The notes below the pieces were generated by a model that saw nothing but the letters and a program-made list of their open reading frames with translations, had not been told where the DNA came from and made no database searches. Positions 9,598 through 22,300 of a DNA stretch of 64,000 bases are shown here, one piece after another; the first letter of the stretch is position 1; each line of letters starts with the position of its first letter. This stretch comes from Isoetes taiwanensis (taxonomy: Eukaryota > Streptophyta > Lycopodiopsida > Isoetales > Isoetaceae). The stretch is taken from NCBI GenBank assembly GCA_021234155.1, contig JAJEKV010000107.1:310001-374000 (forward strand). Reading direction: 5' to 3'. A program made the translations under genes and the position numbers.

Positions 9598-10751
9598 AGA
9601 AGGAGCCTATTCAACCAGCAAAGCATGGAGAACCTGAGAGATGGGAGATCTAGCTCAGATACCGGTTAGTAGGCTCAGTTAACTTGAGATTCCAATTAGG
9701 AACTAACCCTTGCTTGTTAGATGGATGATTACTCTTTCTATTTTATGTTCAGATGAGATTATGATGGATGTATCAGATATAAATGCTCTCTTTATGTTCG
9801 TCCTGTGTTGTATGGATAAAAGGGAGGTAGAGACCTAAAGGCCATCTAGAATTAAATATGCTCCTAGGTAACCCCTTAAATCCCATTAGATGTGGCCTAT
9901 GCACAAGAGCCCACCTGGCTGTGAATGCTATGTTGTGATTCGGCACCAGATAATAGGCATGATGGTGAAACAGAGGTGGGATCTTACCTAGCGTGGTGGC
10001 TACAAGTTTCCTATAGTGTGCTAGGCTTATAGTCGATCGCTACATGTGGGCCGAATATGGGTCTGACATCCCCTGGGTTACAGGATATGGCCATTGAGCA
10101 TCAACTTGAATTGGCACGTTGAGCCGGCCTTTACATTTAGGAGGGTAAGTCGGGTACGAATGCGGGGGCTGCTGATGTGGCATGTATCCTCTAGCACACC
10201 CAGGGATCCATTGTGCCCGGGGAGGGGACGCCTCCTTGACCCGCCTCATCGGACCGGGGAGATGTAACCCGGAGTAGTCTCATCGGGTTCATGGGATTGC
10301 ATCTTCGGAAGGCTATAATCATGCCATAACATGGTCCAGCCTATCTGCAAAGTGTACACAGGAGGGGCCGATGGAGTGGACTACCCTAGCCATTGTTTTA
10401 TGCCAGCCAACGCCATTGTCATTATTCCGTCTGTTGTTATCCACAGGCCCAGCTGTCAGTTGTCCCCCATGAGTCGGAGCCTGGGGTAGAATCCTCATTT
10501 ATGGTGCATTTCCTTTGTTATATTGGTATTCTGTTGTTATTCATATTGATGATGATGGGCCACCCTTCGTGGTGGCATATTATTTGTTTCTATTGTCGCC
10601 AGATGCTAACATGTATGTATGCCTCTGCTATATAGGATTCCCATAGAAGACGTGGGACGAATAACATCTCCCTGTCCTTCACCCGGACACTTGGCCATCA
10701 CAAGTGGTATTTATACGATGGGAGCATTGTATGGATTCGGGGTGCGTCACA
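9149..10751 (+). mobile_element. LTR-like element copy 1 (same family as 43166-44705)
   Basis: From about 9480 on it aligns with 43370-44705: the shared block ttggcccaaatcgatt, the block with cacaagagcccacctgg, the tgtgctaggcttatag block and a common end in CGTCACA. TGTGAC...GTCACA ends fit a solo LTR. No gag/pol coding is visible. Its 5' part is folded into the large inverted repeat, and no clean target-site duplication could be found. Confidence 0.65.
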
Positions 10752-10789
10752 CATATGTTTTATGATATGTTGTTATCTTTGATGTATCT

Positions 10790-11043
10790 ATGGGTGGATG
10801 GATGTGTACCCTTCGTGGTAATGGTTTAGGTATATTGTTGCCAGTGCTGACATTGTAGTATGCTTTTGTTGTTATAGGAGCCCATAGGGGAGGGGCGTGA
10901 AAGACACCTCTGTGTTCCCCTACCTACGTCCTGGCTATCCTAGGAACGGGGCAGACGGAGGGCCCATATAGCAGTTGATGCTGGATGGGGGATTTCTCTT
11001 AGAGTATATGGCGGGGCATCATGTACTTCCGAGGAGCGTCACA
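10790..11043 (+). mobile_element. Second, diverged 3' end of the same LTR family
   Basis: Repeats the last ~210 bp of the preceding element (cccttcgtggt, then tataggagcccata, ggcagacggagggccc, final gagcgtcaca at 11034-11043). Two ends in tandem point to one LTR copy nested within, or recombined with, an older relative. It stops exactly where LINE B coding sequence resumes. Confidence 0.6.
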
Positions 11044-12330
11044 TGCTGGACAGTGCTGAAGAGTATGAGCCTCATCTTCAATAACTCTTAACTGGCAGTA
11101 TTGGCAGCTCTCTTCACACTCTTCCTTGGCCCATCTGTCCGTCTTGATTCTGAGTTGGTCTAATCCCCTGCAAATATCGGTAATAACCTTATACTTTTTC
11201 ATGGGTAAGTATATTAGCAGATATTGTTTAGGACCCCTAACAAGTAGAGGCTTGACTTGGTATTTGTAGTGCAAGGTTTTTAATAACTCCAAAGCATTGT
11301 TATCCCAAAGCGTACTTTGGAAACTTGTGTCCAAGTACTACTTCAGGCGATTGTGATCCTCATTATTATATGCTTGTGTGCACCTCTGTTCCTGTACATT
11401 ATATCTGGAGAACTAGGTAGCTCATTTCTCTTTCCAACATGCCTTCAGATGCTGTGGATCCATGACCTCATGTAGGCGAGGTTTGGAAGGCGTATGCTTA
11501 CCACTTTCTAGAATTATAATATGGGATGCTCTAGAGTAGCTCTTTAAAGAGGTAGAAACCTGGCCTCTTATGGAAGAATTTGATCTGGGACTGTGGACTT
11601 GACCCTAAGTGCTTGGGTCAGAAAGGCTTTCTATACGTATTCCAAGTCATCCCTCCTAAATGATATCATGGGTCCCCATACTTCCATGCCATATAGAAGA
11701 ACCGGATGCCAACACCCAGAACAAGTGCGATTGATATGACCAGTCATAAAGATCTACTTTCTGACAGTTATTCTGCATCGCGTAAAAAGGAACTGCCATC
11801 ACCCGCTGTCTTATACAAGTATCCCAATATATGGTTGTAGTGAATTCTACTCCTAGGTAATTCTATATTGGGACTACCTCCACATCTTGGCCTTGATAAG
11901 TGAAACGAGGCTACCTTTGTTGCCTCGAAGTGATGCCATCAACGTTTTCCACAACTTCTCTCTAGTGACCGTGTCTAAAGCTTTGGTAAAGTTCAAAGGA
12001 AGCAGTACAAATCTTGTCGTTTATTTCTGTTGTCTTTTATCAAAGTGCACAAAGTGAAAATGTGGTTGATGGTGGAGTCTTTAGGTCTAAAACCTGCTTG
12101 TTCCAGCATACACATCTATGTTTCCTCTGCCCATGCCATCAATTGGTGTGCAAGAGTATCGGCCAACAATTTTGCTAATAATGAACTGACCATAATGGTG
12201 CAGTAATTGGCAGGATTGTGTGGATCACTCACCTTATGAACTCGTCTTATGTGTGGATCACTGACCATGTTTAGCTATGGTAACATATCCCAATGTTCCA
12301 TAGTACTAAGAAAAGGTCTAAGAATTGGAT
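11044..12330 (-). mobile_element. LINE remnant B (reverse transcriptase to C-terminal zinc motif)
   Basis: On the minus strand the 11044-11334 segment encodes QLRIKTDRW then C-x2-C and IEDEAHTLQHC, the C-terminal Cys/His motif of plant LINEs. Around 11930-12110 the reverse strand encodes a broken RT region with QAGFRPKDSTINH, the conserved GFR..RST.D block. Stops and shifts are frequent, so this is a pseudogene. The LTR composite (8.8-11.04 kb) cuts it off from its tail. Confidence 0.7.
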
Positions 12331-12779
12331 ATCGAGAGATATAATAACGAAATAGAGTTTATATTGATGGATAACACAAAGTACAAAGTAGACATTGCCC
12401 AATATGCATTGCTTCACTTAATACATTAATACGTGCCATGTTCACAGATACACGGCTGACTATAATATAAATATTTCATTAGCCTCTATTACGATCTTTA
12501 GTAAGCTCCTATCATGTTGATAGTTATCTCCAGGAAGTGCCTATGTTAGTATATTTGATAGAGGTGGATGCTACAAGAAACTTATAAAATGATATTGCAT
12601 CACAACTTGACGAGTTCTTGCATGACACTTTTGAGAATGCCCAAATGGTTTCACTTCTGTTATCACCATACAAACTATTGCAATAGGATAGGCTCATATT
12701 GTTCCAGCATAATTCCTTTCAATAGTTGATGTAATTAGTTTGATTTGATGAACAATTTCATGTCCCCTTGCAATGTTGA

Positions 12780-13220
12780 TAAAATTTCCTTGAAAACATT
12801 CGCTGTCACCATTATTTCTCAGAATCTTCATGTTTGTCTTTCTGTTCGAATGCTGAACTCCTTAATCGTAGTTAAAAATTCAATTTTTTTGCAAGCGACC
12901 TAACAGTGATAAAACCAAAAACTCATCTATAAATGTAAAGATGTAGTATTTGTTTCATGGTCACTACATTGGACCCACATGTCAAAGTGCAAGAGTTTAT
13001 TAGCTCTCACACTTTCTCCCACTAAAAATGGAGTTCTACTATGTTTCTCATAACAAACGACCCATATATGTTTAATCACTCTAATTGTGCATGTGATTTA
13101 ATCAAGATTTCCATCTACAAAAGATTCAAGATCATCAAGCATCTTCTCCTTTTCTAATTCCTTGATATTTGGATGATCCATTCTGTTATGTCATTGCTGA
13201 ATTTGAAATATGTTAGTTTT
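12780..13220 (-). pseudogene. Ty1/copia integrase remnant
   Basis: On the minus strand a short run reads SRTPFLVGESVRANKLLHFDMW, resembling the copia pre-integrase/integrase junction (..H.R.PF.......A...L..IH.D.). Stops are common. Flanking AT-rich DNA (12330-12780 and 13220-13680) shows no other domain; parts of 12340-12480 resemble 16620-16760 and may be the same element's LTR. Confidence 0.45.
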
Positions 13221-13681
13221 AACTGTTGGTACTTACATCAATTCTATAAAAGACATACATGCATATCCTATTTATGGAATAAAATAACGGCTAAGGTTTA
13301 ACCAATGGCTATTTTATAGCAATTTTGCCATGAAAAGTGTCCAAAATAAATGGAAACACTGCCCAAAAAAATCAAAATTTAGTCCAATTCTTTTGCCGCC
13401 CACATGAGCTTCTCATTTGAATTGCTACACCTCCACCTCCAGACAACTCATCCCAATTAGATAAACCTAATAAGAAAATGATGGGCTTGAAAAAATGGAA
13501 GAGGTAGCCTAGAAGGTAACACTAAAATCTATATGAACTTTTGAAAACCACCAAGTGGGGTAAAGTGCATAATGTCTGATTGACATGTGCATTTTATAAT
13601 ACTTGAGTTCTCTATTCTCATTTATTTTACTTAGATAGTTAGTCATTTATGCTACATTAGGTTGGTTGTCATTGACTTTTG

Positions 13682-13869
13682 CCTTTACTAGTTCTTGCAA
13701 CTATAGGTCTCGAGTTCGAGACCGCCCAGAATCGCACTCCGAACTGTTGGGTGTCAAAACCCACAGACGCAATGTAAAGTGGTTGGGGGCAGGGCCCAAC
13801 TGAGCAATGTAGTGTGGTGTGTGGTCACATGTCCAGTTGGATGCTGCCTAGTGGCGTGACGTTAAAATA

Positions 13870-13900
<31 letters not shown>
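13682..13900 (+). mobile_element. tRNA-derived SINE with (TATC)n tail
   Basis: Pol III B box gttcgagacc at about 13714-13723, with a weak A box about 30 bp upstream; then a unique body with tgggtgtcaaaaccc, the 3' motif cgtgacgttaaaatac and a tetranucleotide tail (13870-13899). This is the layout of plant SINEs. The scrap at 16780-16882 shares the cacgttaaaa 3' motif. Confidence 0.65.
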
Positions 13901-13901
<1 letters not shown>

Positions 13902-14079
13902 GTTAAATTACATCTTCATAACAATAAATTCCATGTATTTACATATAGGGTTGAATTTTTTAAATATTGGCATAGTCAATGAGAGCTAATATTTGCCCCT
14001 CCACTTGTCAAAGCTTAGTCAAGTGATAGAAAGTTTTGGAGAAAACAAATACGATGTTTAGCTAAAGGCAAGAAAGCGT

Positions 14080-15432
14080 GATCGAGAAAAAACTAGGGCC
14101 AACATGTAGAAGTAGCATCCACCGTCAGGTATTTGGGAGTGAAGTTCCCCTTTAGAATGTAGTGGGATGCCTCCATCCGTTTACAGGCAGTAGCAAGCCG
14201 GTGGTATGTCATGCAGAACAATAGTCATAGAGCAGAGTTGTATGACTGGACCCATCAGTCATGCCTGCTCAGGGTCTTGGTGGAGCCTGTCCTTTTATAC
14301 GGGGTCGAGGTCTGGGTCCTGGTGGTGTCCCATCTAGAATGATTTGGAGTAGGTACAGAAGGCCTTCTTGGCCAGAGCATGGTGGGTGAAGTCTACAGTC
14401 CCATATTAGATTCTGCTACAGGTTTTTTTACCTCTTCAAATGGCAATCCTGAATTGGCACATCGTCTACTTTCAGAAGGTGGTCACTATGGATGATACTT
14501 AGCTTATGATGTTGCAATGGGGCCACAATGCCTCAAGGCCTGTTGGAAGGAAAAGCGAGCTTAGTGGTTTGCCAAATGGAATTTGCAGAAACATAGGTGC
14601 ACACAGGTGCAAACAAAAGCGGATCATCATAGTCTGAGATAGTACGTTAATGCCTGATTCCTTAGCAAGTTCTGGGATGTCGACACTCTTGAATAGGTCA
14701 AGACAACACATTACCAGTGCCACGTGAATCCCTCATTGGAGCGGAGCTCATAACGTTACCTGCGTACCCATATGCCTATGAAAAAGCACAGACTCATCGC
14801 GTCAATTCGCATAGAGATATACCGACTTCGCATTGAGACAGTGAGATAGATTGGAGAGCCATGACATGACAGGCTTTGTAGATGCCATCAAATGGGGGTC
14901 ATTGAAGATGAATGCAATACCCTACAGGGATGTCTAGAATATGACCAAATTCGAGTGCGCTATGCTGAGTTGGTCAGGCTTGGCCAACTGCTACACATGC
15001 TACACAGTGCGGCTTCAGTCCGGATGCTGAGGTCATACCTCCAGGAGGTAATGGATCTGCGTGACTAACTCTGTCCCTGGACATACACATGACTTGAATC
15101 TATCTTGTCTCATAAGTATACTTGTACTGTTTGATAGCATTCTTATTACTGCCACGATTTTTCCCTCGCTTCCACAACTTCTCAGAGCACCATCTGTGCA
15201 TGACTTGGCATTATACATACTTGAGGTTCTAGATAAACGTCTGCAATTACTGAGCCCTCAGTAGTCATTATCTCTGCTTGTCTAGTATCATCATTACTGC
15301 AAAGGTTTTTCCCTTGAAAACCTTTCGAGGCAGGGGTTTTTTAATCCTAGTAGTAATGATTGTACTAGCCCATTGTATGGGTCCCATGACCTATTGGTCT
15401 CCGTGGACGTTCTATTCTATTCTATTCTATTC
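14080..15432 (+). mobile_element. LINE remnant C with 3' UTR and (TTCTA)n tail
   Basis: Plus-strand frames, broken by stops, read YLGVKFPF, later LVEPVLLYGVEVW (typical of LINE RT ends) and, near 14820-14945, RLRIET followed by IEDECNTLQGC. The 3' UTR at 15290-15411 (ccttgaaaacc, tctccgtggacg) ends in a short TTCTA array at 15410-15432. A second related tail lies at 15433-15550, also ending in TTCTA units, probably an older 5'-truncated insertion. Confidence 0.7.
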
Positions 15433-15550
15433 CTCAAAAACCTTTCAAAGTTCAGACAGTAATAGGTCTATTACGCTGTCTCTTTTGGGTCCCATAGGCC
15501 GATTAGTCTTGTGGAAACATATCTTGTTCTATTCTATTCTATTCTATTCT

Positions 15551-18339
15551 TCTTCCAATGTTAGTCTTATAGTAGTGACATTTATCCCTTTTATCCCGCT
15601 CCAAGTCTTCATTTGCTTCACTGCCATAAAGTGACGTTTTAATTTTGTTTTGAGATAAGAAATCAAAACAATTTCTAGTGGCTATATGAAAAAGGGACTT
15701 GTTGTTTCTAGAAAATTAACATTCTCTCATTTCTCTCCCTTTCCATCTTAGATCTTTGCTTTCCAACCCTTCCTTCCTCCTCCTTTTGCTCTTGCCATTT
15801 ATGTTTTATTTGTGTCATTGGGGGCTCTCATCTCTTGGTTGGGATGGCCCTTCCCGCAGATTGTTGTTTGGTGATTAAGGCTTCCATATATAAGAAGGCA
15901 ATAATATTAAGGTTCTCAAAATGTTCTTTTTTTTATGACGGCTAGGCTCTCAGGTCTAATTATAGATTGGTTGATATAGTTGAGGCTCTGTATCTAGAAG
16001 TTCTCCTAATATTCAATCTTATTTATGGGTTATTGAAATTGCTTTTACTTTAATTCTTTTGCTTCTTGTTTTGTAGGTATAAAGTATTATTAATGGGCTA
16101 AATATGGTGTACATCTATCTTTAGTGCTAGCACTTCTATAATTCTTAGGGTATTTTGTATAAAATGTTACATGTTAGAACCAAAAGGCCTATTGGCATAA
16201 GATTGGACTAACTTGAATTTCTATACAGTAACAGATGTGCCATAACTGGTCACCACAACTAATCCCTATGTGGACACACTCTTTAAAACCATTTGTGGGA
16301 CAATGTATGAAAATTTCCCATAGCGAATATTTTTGAAAACTTTTTTAAAAATTTTACCAATGTTCTATGACGTGCTTGCCATTCTGAAATACAAAAGTAA
16401 TAGTAATTGGAAATATTTTTGTAGGTCTTAGATTATATGTCAAGCATTAGAAGAGGTGGTCCTTGAGAATTGTTTATTCCCTCTGCTTCTTTGCAACTTG
16501 CTCTACATTGGCCATTGGTTTTCGAGAAAGCTCAACATGCACTTGTGTTTATAATAAGAATTGCTAGGCTCTGGCATGACCAAATTCTAGCATGCAAATC
16601 AGAAAATAAAGAGAGGAATGTAGAAATGGAATACAATTCTATATTTATGGATAACAAAAAATGCAAAAATATGAATTCGACAAGATAGCCGCTTTGTTGA
16701 CATGTGGACATATAATATATAGGATGGATACACGACTGACCATTATATATCTTCTTTATATTATAATGTTATACCGTAAGTGCGTAGTGCACCGAGCCCT
16801 AAATTAGGCGGTCCGGATTAATCTACCCAATGGTGTAGATGATGTCACGTTAAAAGCCTTTTTAGCTAAAAAAAAAAAAAAAAAGGGGTTTCGACCTATT
16901 AGGGGTTTTTGTGCGTTTTTTTTTGGGACGGTTCGATTCTTGATCTCCATATGTGCTCTCTGGTCCGTGCTGGGTTCTCGGCTGCGAAGAATGGTGGATC
17001 GCTTCTTATTTCTCTGATCATCTGCAATGCTGCATTTCGGCCTCTTCCAGCACTGGAATCATGGCAGCGAAATCCGAACAGGGGATCCGGCCTTGCATTT
17101 TATAATTTCTGGTTTCCTTGCTGGTTGGGCTCCGAGCGGCAGTAGCACCTTCGAGCTAGGGCGGCAGTAGCACCTTCGAGCTGCTAGATCCTCCTCCAGA
17201 ACGCATCTTCTGGAACAATCTCTAGGTTACCTATTCTTTCGGTGGATGCTGGAGGTCGGCTATGTCTAAGAGGTTTCTAAGATGGCCTTGGCTGGAGGTT
17301 TTCTTCCAAATGTGCTTTGGCCCTGCTCTGGCTCACTGTCAGATTCTTCAGGGCCCTAAAACTTTTCAATTTGCTGGCATGGCAATCAGATATATGGATA
17401 TATGGTCTCTGATTCTTCTATCCAATCTTTGATAAATTTATTAGGCTTGGATACAAACATGACAGGTTTGACCTCTGTATGTGAATCTTCTGGCTTTGTC
17501 AAATGCTAGACGTACTTATTTATGCTCTTGATTTGCATGCAAGGATTTTCTCCGGGAGTTTATTTTATCCACGATGTTCGTGATATAGTACATGTTGTGC
17601 AAATGCCGTAACTAGGCCTGGATCTCTGCGAAGGTTGCCAGTTTTATCATATCTAAAGCTTGAACAACAAACCTGCTTAAGGAATTGCAGGTGGGACCTC
17701 AATATGTTTGCACAACCTTTTCTTCTTTGTCTGTATTTCTTGCAGTGGAATCCAGTAATCCTAATACCAGGAATTACTATGTGTTTAGATTTTCTGTGGG
17801 AAGGATTGACTTTTCAATTTTGTGGTGTAGTCGGAAGTTCACACATCCAGTAAAGTCCATTTCAATGGCAAAATTCATTGCTGCAGAAGTAGCTGCTTTG
17901 CAAACTGGGGGCAATAAGGTAGATGCTCATAATGCATTACTACAATGATGTGAGTGTCAATCAAGTTTTGGAATCATTCATTGCAGCAAGCACTAGAAAT
18001 ATATTTTAAAGAATGGGTAAGCAAGCAATCTTTACCAGATAGCAGGAAATTTCTTGCTCTGTGGTGGCTCCTGGCCAGGATGTGAATGGATTCCAGGACG
18101 TGATGAAAGTGTCCAACAACCTTACAACAATGCATATCAAGAAATGGAAACAGGAGCAACTTTAGGAAATTTGAACAATGTTGCCTTAGAGATAAAGTCA
18201 TGGAGCAGTATATAGAGTCCTAGGTGTTAGTCTCCTAGGTCTCATAAAAGCAGAAGGCGCTCTACTAGCAGGCATTGTGTGTTTGGAGACAACTTGGTAA
18301 GTGCACATTGTTTCAAATTCTTATTTCTTTTCCGCTTGA
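15551..18339. other. Intergenic stretch without a recognised gene
   Basis: AT-rich to 16.8 kb with no domain seen. 16780-16882 is a SINE-like 3' end with an A-run tail. 17136-17182 is a 25-bp tandem duplication (gcggcagtagcaccttcgag twice). ORFs at 16909-17145 and 17635-17948 match no family I know. The missing part of the glucanase gene would be expected here but was not found. Confidence 0.5.
16780..16882 (+). mobile_element. SINE-like 3' fragment with poly(A)
   Basis: The segment from gtgcaccgagccc to gatgtcacgttaaaag is followed by an A-rich tract. The cacgttaaaa motif is shared with the SINE at 13682-13900. No Pol III boxes remain. Confidence 0.45.
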
Positions 18340-19169
18340 ATGCAGGATTTATGCTTATGTCTTGGTAATGGGGATGCTATCCTATATTCCGCCATGGGCG
18401 ATCTTGCAGCCTTGCAGTTTCTGGAGATGAACTGTCCTATGCCAAGCATAGGAATTGCTATTAACACTTATGTATACGAGATCTTCAACGAAGATCGAAG
18501 GCAGGGGCCTACTTCTGAGAAGAACTATGGTATTTATTATCCAGACCAAACACCTATTTATACTCTTGATACCACAGGAACAGGGCTACTAGGGGTTAAC
18601 ATTTCTACTGTGAGAACTTGGTGCATTGCCAAGCAAGGGATTAGCTCCAACAGCTTGCAGGCTGCTCTTGATTATGCATGTGGTCAAGGAGGCGCAGATT
18701 GCTCGCTTATTCAGCCTGGAAAGAGTTGCTATTTTCCTGATAGTATTGGCGCTCATGCTTCTTATGCATTCAACAACTACTATCAAAAGAACATGAAGGC
18801 AACTGGCTCCTGTGATTTTGCTGGAGTTGCTACTCTTACCACCATTGATCCCAGTATGTGTTCTTTTCTCTGCTTCCAAGGTTATTTGCATGGTAATCAT
18901 ATATCAATAAGTTGCTTAGTTATTTGTTTTCTAATTGCAGGTACTGGCCAATGTCAATACTTATCCAAGTAAGCAGATTTTTTCTGTCCTGTGCATTTTC
19001 CTCTTCCTTTGTGCTTAATCTCTATGCTGATGATCCTGTTTTCTTTTGCAGTGTGCCTATTAATGCCAACTTGACAGTCTCTGACCCTCCTAAAAATGGC
19101 GGTTGTAACCTATTTCCTTCTATCAGTTCTTTGGCAATATCATTTTCACTACTGGCAATAGTGATGTAA
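18340..19169 (+). pseudogene. 3' part of a GPI-anchored beta-1,3-glucanase (GH17 end + X8 domain)
   Basis: Exons 18340-18853, 18941-18968 and 19052-19169, with GT-AG joins that keep the frame. The first exon holds the very end of a GH17 hydrolase: NTYVYEIFNED followed by PTSEKNYGIYYPD. Next comes an X8/CBM43 callose-binding domain (about residues 93-170) starting TWCIAK, with the usual spaced cysteines (ALDYACGQGGADC, GKSCYFP, GSCDF). The last exons give a Ser/Pro-type linker and a hydrophobic C-terminus (SSLAISFSLLAIVM), typical of GPI attachment. Such proteins act at the cell wall and plasmodesmata on callose. The ~300-residue catalytic barrel is absent and the first ~30 residues do not look like GH17, so this is a truncated gene or pseudogene; the ATG at 18340 sits in a likely acceptor and may not be a real start. 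It could still express an X8-only protein. Confidence 0.7.
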
Positions 19170-19390
19170 ACTTAGAATTTGGAGCTGCCTTTGCAATTTT
19201 CCTGCAGCATCACATTGTAGACATTATACCAGAAAAATCACCCCTGTGAGAAGAGGAAAGAGCAGGTTTATTATTACTGCCTGCACTTTTTGACCTGACA
19301 GAAACATAGAATGGAATTTGATGAGTCCCATGACATGGTTCTACTATAACATGGAATACTCAGTTTTGTAACTTATGACACACTTAAGGA

Positions 19391-19396
19391 AATAAA
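19391..19396 (+). terminator. AATAAA polyadenylation signal downstream of the X8 gene
   Basis: An AATAAA lies about 220 nt after the stop codon, a normal 3' UTR distance in plants. Position is the only support. Confidence 0.4.
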
Positions 19397-22300
19397 GTTT
19401 TCATTGTTTGGGGAGTCTTGGATTCCCAGAGTCATTCTAATATTTACTCTACTGTGTAGAATCTTCATCGTGTTTGGCAACGTTGGAGCCCTTTTCTCCC
19501 ATGCCATGATGTCTTTTCAATGGTATCCTGCAAAAAAAAAAAGAACTAGAAAAGGAAGAAAACCCTTTGTCAAGTATTTGTCAACAAAAGCAATACCAAT
19601 TTTTTGCAGAGACTTAAAAAGAATTGAGCAGTCATTGTCATCATGCTCTACTCTGCACAGAAAGGAAAGCAAAAATAATGGGACAATTTATAGATTCCTG
19701 AGGTGAAATCTTACCTTATTTTAATGCATAAACCATCTGGCTACACATGCGCAGGTACTTAAGCAAATTGAAACAGTGTCACACACCATGAGAAACCTAT
19801 CTATCGAATGTACCCCAATAATTCGAAAATGGAGTTGTTGAGAAATAGGTTTTGTATGTCATAGTTGCAAAATATATTGGAGTTGGTTCAATTATGCACA
19901 AGGCTATTACAAAATATGTTGACAAATATGTTAAAATGACAATCTGTTACGGAGCAGAAAATGCATCTATTATTGCTGTCACATTATCAGGTTGGCTCGC
20001 TTTTGTTTATTTAGTTGGTTTTAATCGTTGAGAACCAATAATACTCTAATACTCTTTGCCAAGCTTTGTACAGAGCACGATGAATTCATTTTGGACATTG
20101 AATAATTTTTCAAAGTTCAAGTGCTGGTAATTGAAGTGGAGTCTAACATCTCTGGGATACATTGGCCTCTCAAGTGTTCAGAACTCTATTCTTTTCTAGA
20201 GCAACAAAGGAGCAACAAGACAGGAAATATGATATGGTTATGAGGAAAGTTGAGAATTGCACGGTGCTGCCTGGTACGAAATGCTTCTCTAATATATCTA
20301 GATGTTGTCAGTTTGTTGTTCTTGGTGACTTGCTTCCTGGTGTTTGCAAACTTCTAGAAATGAAGAGATGACTCCAATAATCCTCAGTGGTTTTGTATAC
20401 CAACCATATATTCTGTTCCTTTTAACTACTGCAATTGAAACCAACTCCAATTCTTCAGTTGTACTAAAAAAAAAACCTTTAGAAATAGATACTCACTTTG
20501 TATTTCTCATAAGAGTTATGCATGGTCCATATACTATATGGATATCTTGAATTAGGCAGTCCCACTCATATTCCATGATATTCAATTGAATTCGACTTTA
20601 TCATGAATAAAAACAAGCAGGGACTTTTAATATCGAATGAAACATAAAAAAGCAAATAGAGATAAACTTAAGTTGATTCAACACTATCTAATATGAAGGA
20701 GCTAGGGTTTTTTTTTTTTTTTATTGTTATTAAGCCTTTGGAAAGTTTTTGTTATAATAAAAGGATACAAACTTGGATTATTACTGCATGCTTTTCACAT
20801 TGCATCCCAACATTCACAACCCCTCAACTTATGCCCAGCAACGCTGGGCACCATTACTAGTTCCTTTAATATAAGTCAAGACAATTCGTCTAAACCACCC
20901 CATTAGGTAATTGGGTTCATAATGGCATTATCATACCATATATAAAGCAGTGTATTTTCTGTTCTTAAAAAATAAGGAGCTAATTTTTCTGGGCTGAGAG
21001 CAGCCCTGGCGCTCGACACGTACATTTTTTCTTCATTTCTAAAAAAATAATTAAGGTAATATTTCTTGCCTAACATGACACGTCACTTCTTTTCCCCTGT
21101 TTTTTTTGCTCGAGCTCTGGCGATGGCCGATTGATGGCCTGGAGACGCTCTTTGAGGGTGCTTTTCTTTCTTCTAACTCCACAGGTGCCATGGCAGATGG
21201 TCTAGAGTCCCTTCCGCCTCACCAGGGGAGGTTTGGATACAAGGTTTTGGCATGAGGCATGGCTCCTCAAGCCAGAGTAGATGCTTAAAGGTTTGCAAGG
21301 CCTTAACTGCTTCGACTCAGATAGTATCATGCCTTAAATGGTTCCAAAGGCTGTTTGAATATGGCAAGCATATTTAAATCCGGCAAAAACTATGGCGAGA
21401 CGCTGAGGGGACAAATCGAGCTTAATTTTGTTTCAATGCCTTGTGTTTTGATTTCTAGCTTCTATGCCATTGCCACTTTGCCTTAGCCTAGATTACGATG
21501 GAATCCATAAAGTTCGGGCTGCAATCAGTTCATCGCCTAGAAAGGGCCGCAGGAAGAGCGCTATCAATCGAAGCGGATTAAGAACCCGGATCTTCACGTG
21601 CTCTTTTGCATACGGAGGAGGCCCATCCGGAGGGCCGATTTGCTCATTTCGACCAATGGCGGGATGGATGGTCAATAGTAGCTGCTCCTTCCCCCGGATT
21701 TGCCCCTTCCAAGCCGGATTTGCCTTCGCGCTCTGCTCCAAATGATGGTGTGCTCCTCCGGAATGCTCTATCTGCTCTAATCAGCCGCCCTCCTGCTCTA
21801 ATGCCCACTCCGGTTGACTCTTCCCTGATCGGCTCCTCCTTCGTTCAGCTCCTTCAACCGTAACCCCTCTTCCATTCAAAAGGGCTTTTGCTCCTAGCCC
21901 TTGGATCATTCCAATCTCAATCTCTACCCTTGGTTTTATTTTAATAACATCTCTTTCTTCAACCATTAAAATAATATAACCCCTAAGGTTTATAACTTGG
22001 AAAAACATCCCAACATGCTAATATGACCCGTTTTGTGAAACTTAACATGATAAGATCATATGGCATTGCTCCTTTGATCATATTTTCACCCAAAATGCAC
22101 AGTTTTGAACAAATTATTCCTTCTACAGCCACAGAAAAATATCAGAGAAAGGTAAACTTACCGGCTCTAAAAACAGGTTGACACAGCAGAAGACAGCTTC
22201 GACTGAGATGAAAAATATGTACCTCTATAACCCACCATTAAACGAAAGCCGTAGAGCTTGCCTGGAGCATCTTCTTCCCCTGGGGTATTTCCTTTCAAAG

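Noticed and set aside
21464-21863. Overlapping ORFs on both strands in a GC-rich patch
   Set aside because: Open on several frames at once because of composition; no recognisable domain.
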